From contig CAMPDV010002180.1 of assembly GCA_946699065.1 (NCBI GenBank), forward strand, positions 1-64,000: a stretch of DNA of 64,000 nt. Direction: 5' to 3'. Positions 62,840-64,000 of this stretch are shown here, piece after piece. Numbering within the stretch: the first letter of the stretch is position 1; each line of letters opens with the position of its first letter. The notes under the pieces are model-generated. The model did no database searches. It was given only the letters and a program-made list of their open reading frames with translations, and was not told the origin of the DNA. Source of the DNA: Loxodes magnus (taxonomy: Eukaryota > Ciliophora > Karyorelictea > Loxodida > Loxodidae). The translations under genes and the position numbers were made by a program.

Positions 62840-64000
62840 CTAGAGGTCTCTAAAAATATAGTATACATGAATTAAGGTTGGCTTTGACCGAAATCCCATC
62901 ATAAATTAAAAAATAGCTCACATAATGATTAAGGAAAAAAGCTGAAATGAGTCTAGATTATGAAATAAAATAGTTAGCTTGAATATGAAATGTAATGAGT
63001 TGCTTATTTGGATGATTTGCTGCTAAAACGTCTAATTTGGGGCAGAAACGGTTAATATAGCAACAATTGAAAAAGTGCTCATGATAAGCAGATAAAGTGA
63101 TTTGCTTGTGATAGTTAAAATTTTAAGAATAATGTTGTCAAAGATATTATCTTTCGATTGATTTGATACCTTGTACTAAATAGGTCTAAAAAATTATCAT
63201 CTTAAAGACTAAATTTTTGCTTCCGTACTTAAATAATTAATTTATTAGTAGCAGTTATATCCTGTATGTTTAATCGCTTAAAACTTTGTCTTATTTAATT
63301 CTAAGGAGTAAATCTAAAATGTGTTAGGTTAATTTAAGATTAATAGTAGATAACTAGGATTAGATAAAAGCAGTAATTAATAGATTGAACTAATTCTTAA
63401 ACCACTGAGGAAAGATTGCTCTTCAAATTAAAAAACAATTATAAAATAGGTAAAGCAGAATAGCTAAATCAAATATAACTATTAGAACACATTTAAATGC
63501 TTATTCAAAGTCAAATAATATACTACTTACTATAGTTCAATGATATATTAAGACAAATATTAAAAGATAATATTGATTTTTCTTTTTTACTTAACTCCAA
63601 TGTAAAGAACTAACTGCTTACAAATATGGTTTCATCTGAGTATGTTACTAAATTTTTTATCTACATATATAACTCCTCTGATCTAGAATTATTAGATAGT
63701 ACCACTCTAATTGCTTTAAATCGCTTTTCTTTCATTTCGTAGACAATTTGTATTCTTCTTTCCACTTATATTTAATAAGCTTATATCTCATTCGCAAATA
63801 TTCTTATCATTCTTCATAAAACTTTCTTAAATAAGGTAATTAGCATATAAAATAGCTTCTCTTATGAATCGTAATGGTATAGTTTTATTTAAGTAATGTT
63901 AAGACATAAAATGATTTGAAATATTAAATATCCTAAGTTTATAATAAATAGTATAAAGAATTACTAATAAACATACAATCTAATTATCCTTCTATCATAC
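62840..64000. other. No supported gene
   Basis: AT-rich DNA right of the rRNA fragment with short frames only. Confidence 0.35.

Noticed and set aside
1..64000. tRNA genes and CRISPR arrays
   Set aside because: No cloverleaf-like GC-rich 70-90 bp segment and no spaced direct-repeat array were noticed on reading; a tRNA scan was not possible.

Overview
The window is AT-rich (roughly 78-80% by eye) and looks like germline (micronuclear) DNA of a ciliate, most likely Tetrahymena. Nearly every coding signal appears only when TAA and TAG are read as Gln and TGA is the sole stop. Read that way, long frames with protein-like composition appear on both strands; almost all standard-code ORFs are shadows. 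Tandem 19-20-mers of the kind described for Tetrahymena Tlr elements, a decayed non-LTR retrotransposon of the germline-limited REP type, and the absence of intact housekeeping genes all point to germline-limited repeat DNA. The species call is inference.

Layout. 1-1724: decayed coiled-coil ORF1-like genes on the minus strand. 1721-14853 (copy A) and 38184-51593 (copy B): two direct copies of one complex element of about 13 kb. Each copy has, in order, 19-20-mer tandem repeats, a long (C)T-rich tract, 11-mer and AT-rich satellites, a minus-strand RING/B-box/coiled-coil/Kelch gene, a plus-strand unknown gene, a minus-strand unknown gene, three plus-strand unknown genes, and a final minus-strand unknown gene. 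14860-24500: further decayed ciliate-code genes on both strands; the clearest are at 15498-16416, 18480-19226, 19486-20127, 20536-21292 and 22872-23450. 25126-29015: a minus-strand non-LTR retrotransposon ORF (endonuclease, reverse transcriptase, C-terminal zinc finger) with scattered TGAs and frameshifts. 30439 onward: a plus-strand ORF1-like gene followed by an endonuclease-like remnant. 33040-33320: an isolated GC-rich island of unknown origin. 36200-38187: two tandem minus-strand ORF1-like genes, one with a CCHC zinc knuckle. 51594-62480: several heavily decayed relatives of the A/B element genes. 62486-62836: a fragment of a small-subunit rRNA gene, AT-shifted and clearly a pseudogene.

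How the parts relate. A and B share gene order but diverge unevenly: about 1.9 kb is base-for-base identical, while the coiled-coil part of the RING gene is strongly diverged. This suggests conversion or recombination among family members. The right-hand region contains older members of the same family. Most genes carry in-frame TGAs or frameshifts, so few if any are functional. The clearest intact frames are at 11209-12234, 18480-18827 and 30439-30936. The most notable content is the TRIM-like (RING, B-box, coiled-coil) plus Kelch gene carried by a repeated germline element.
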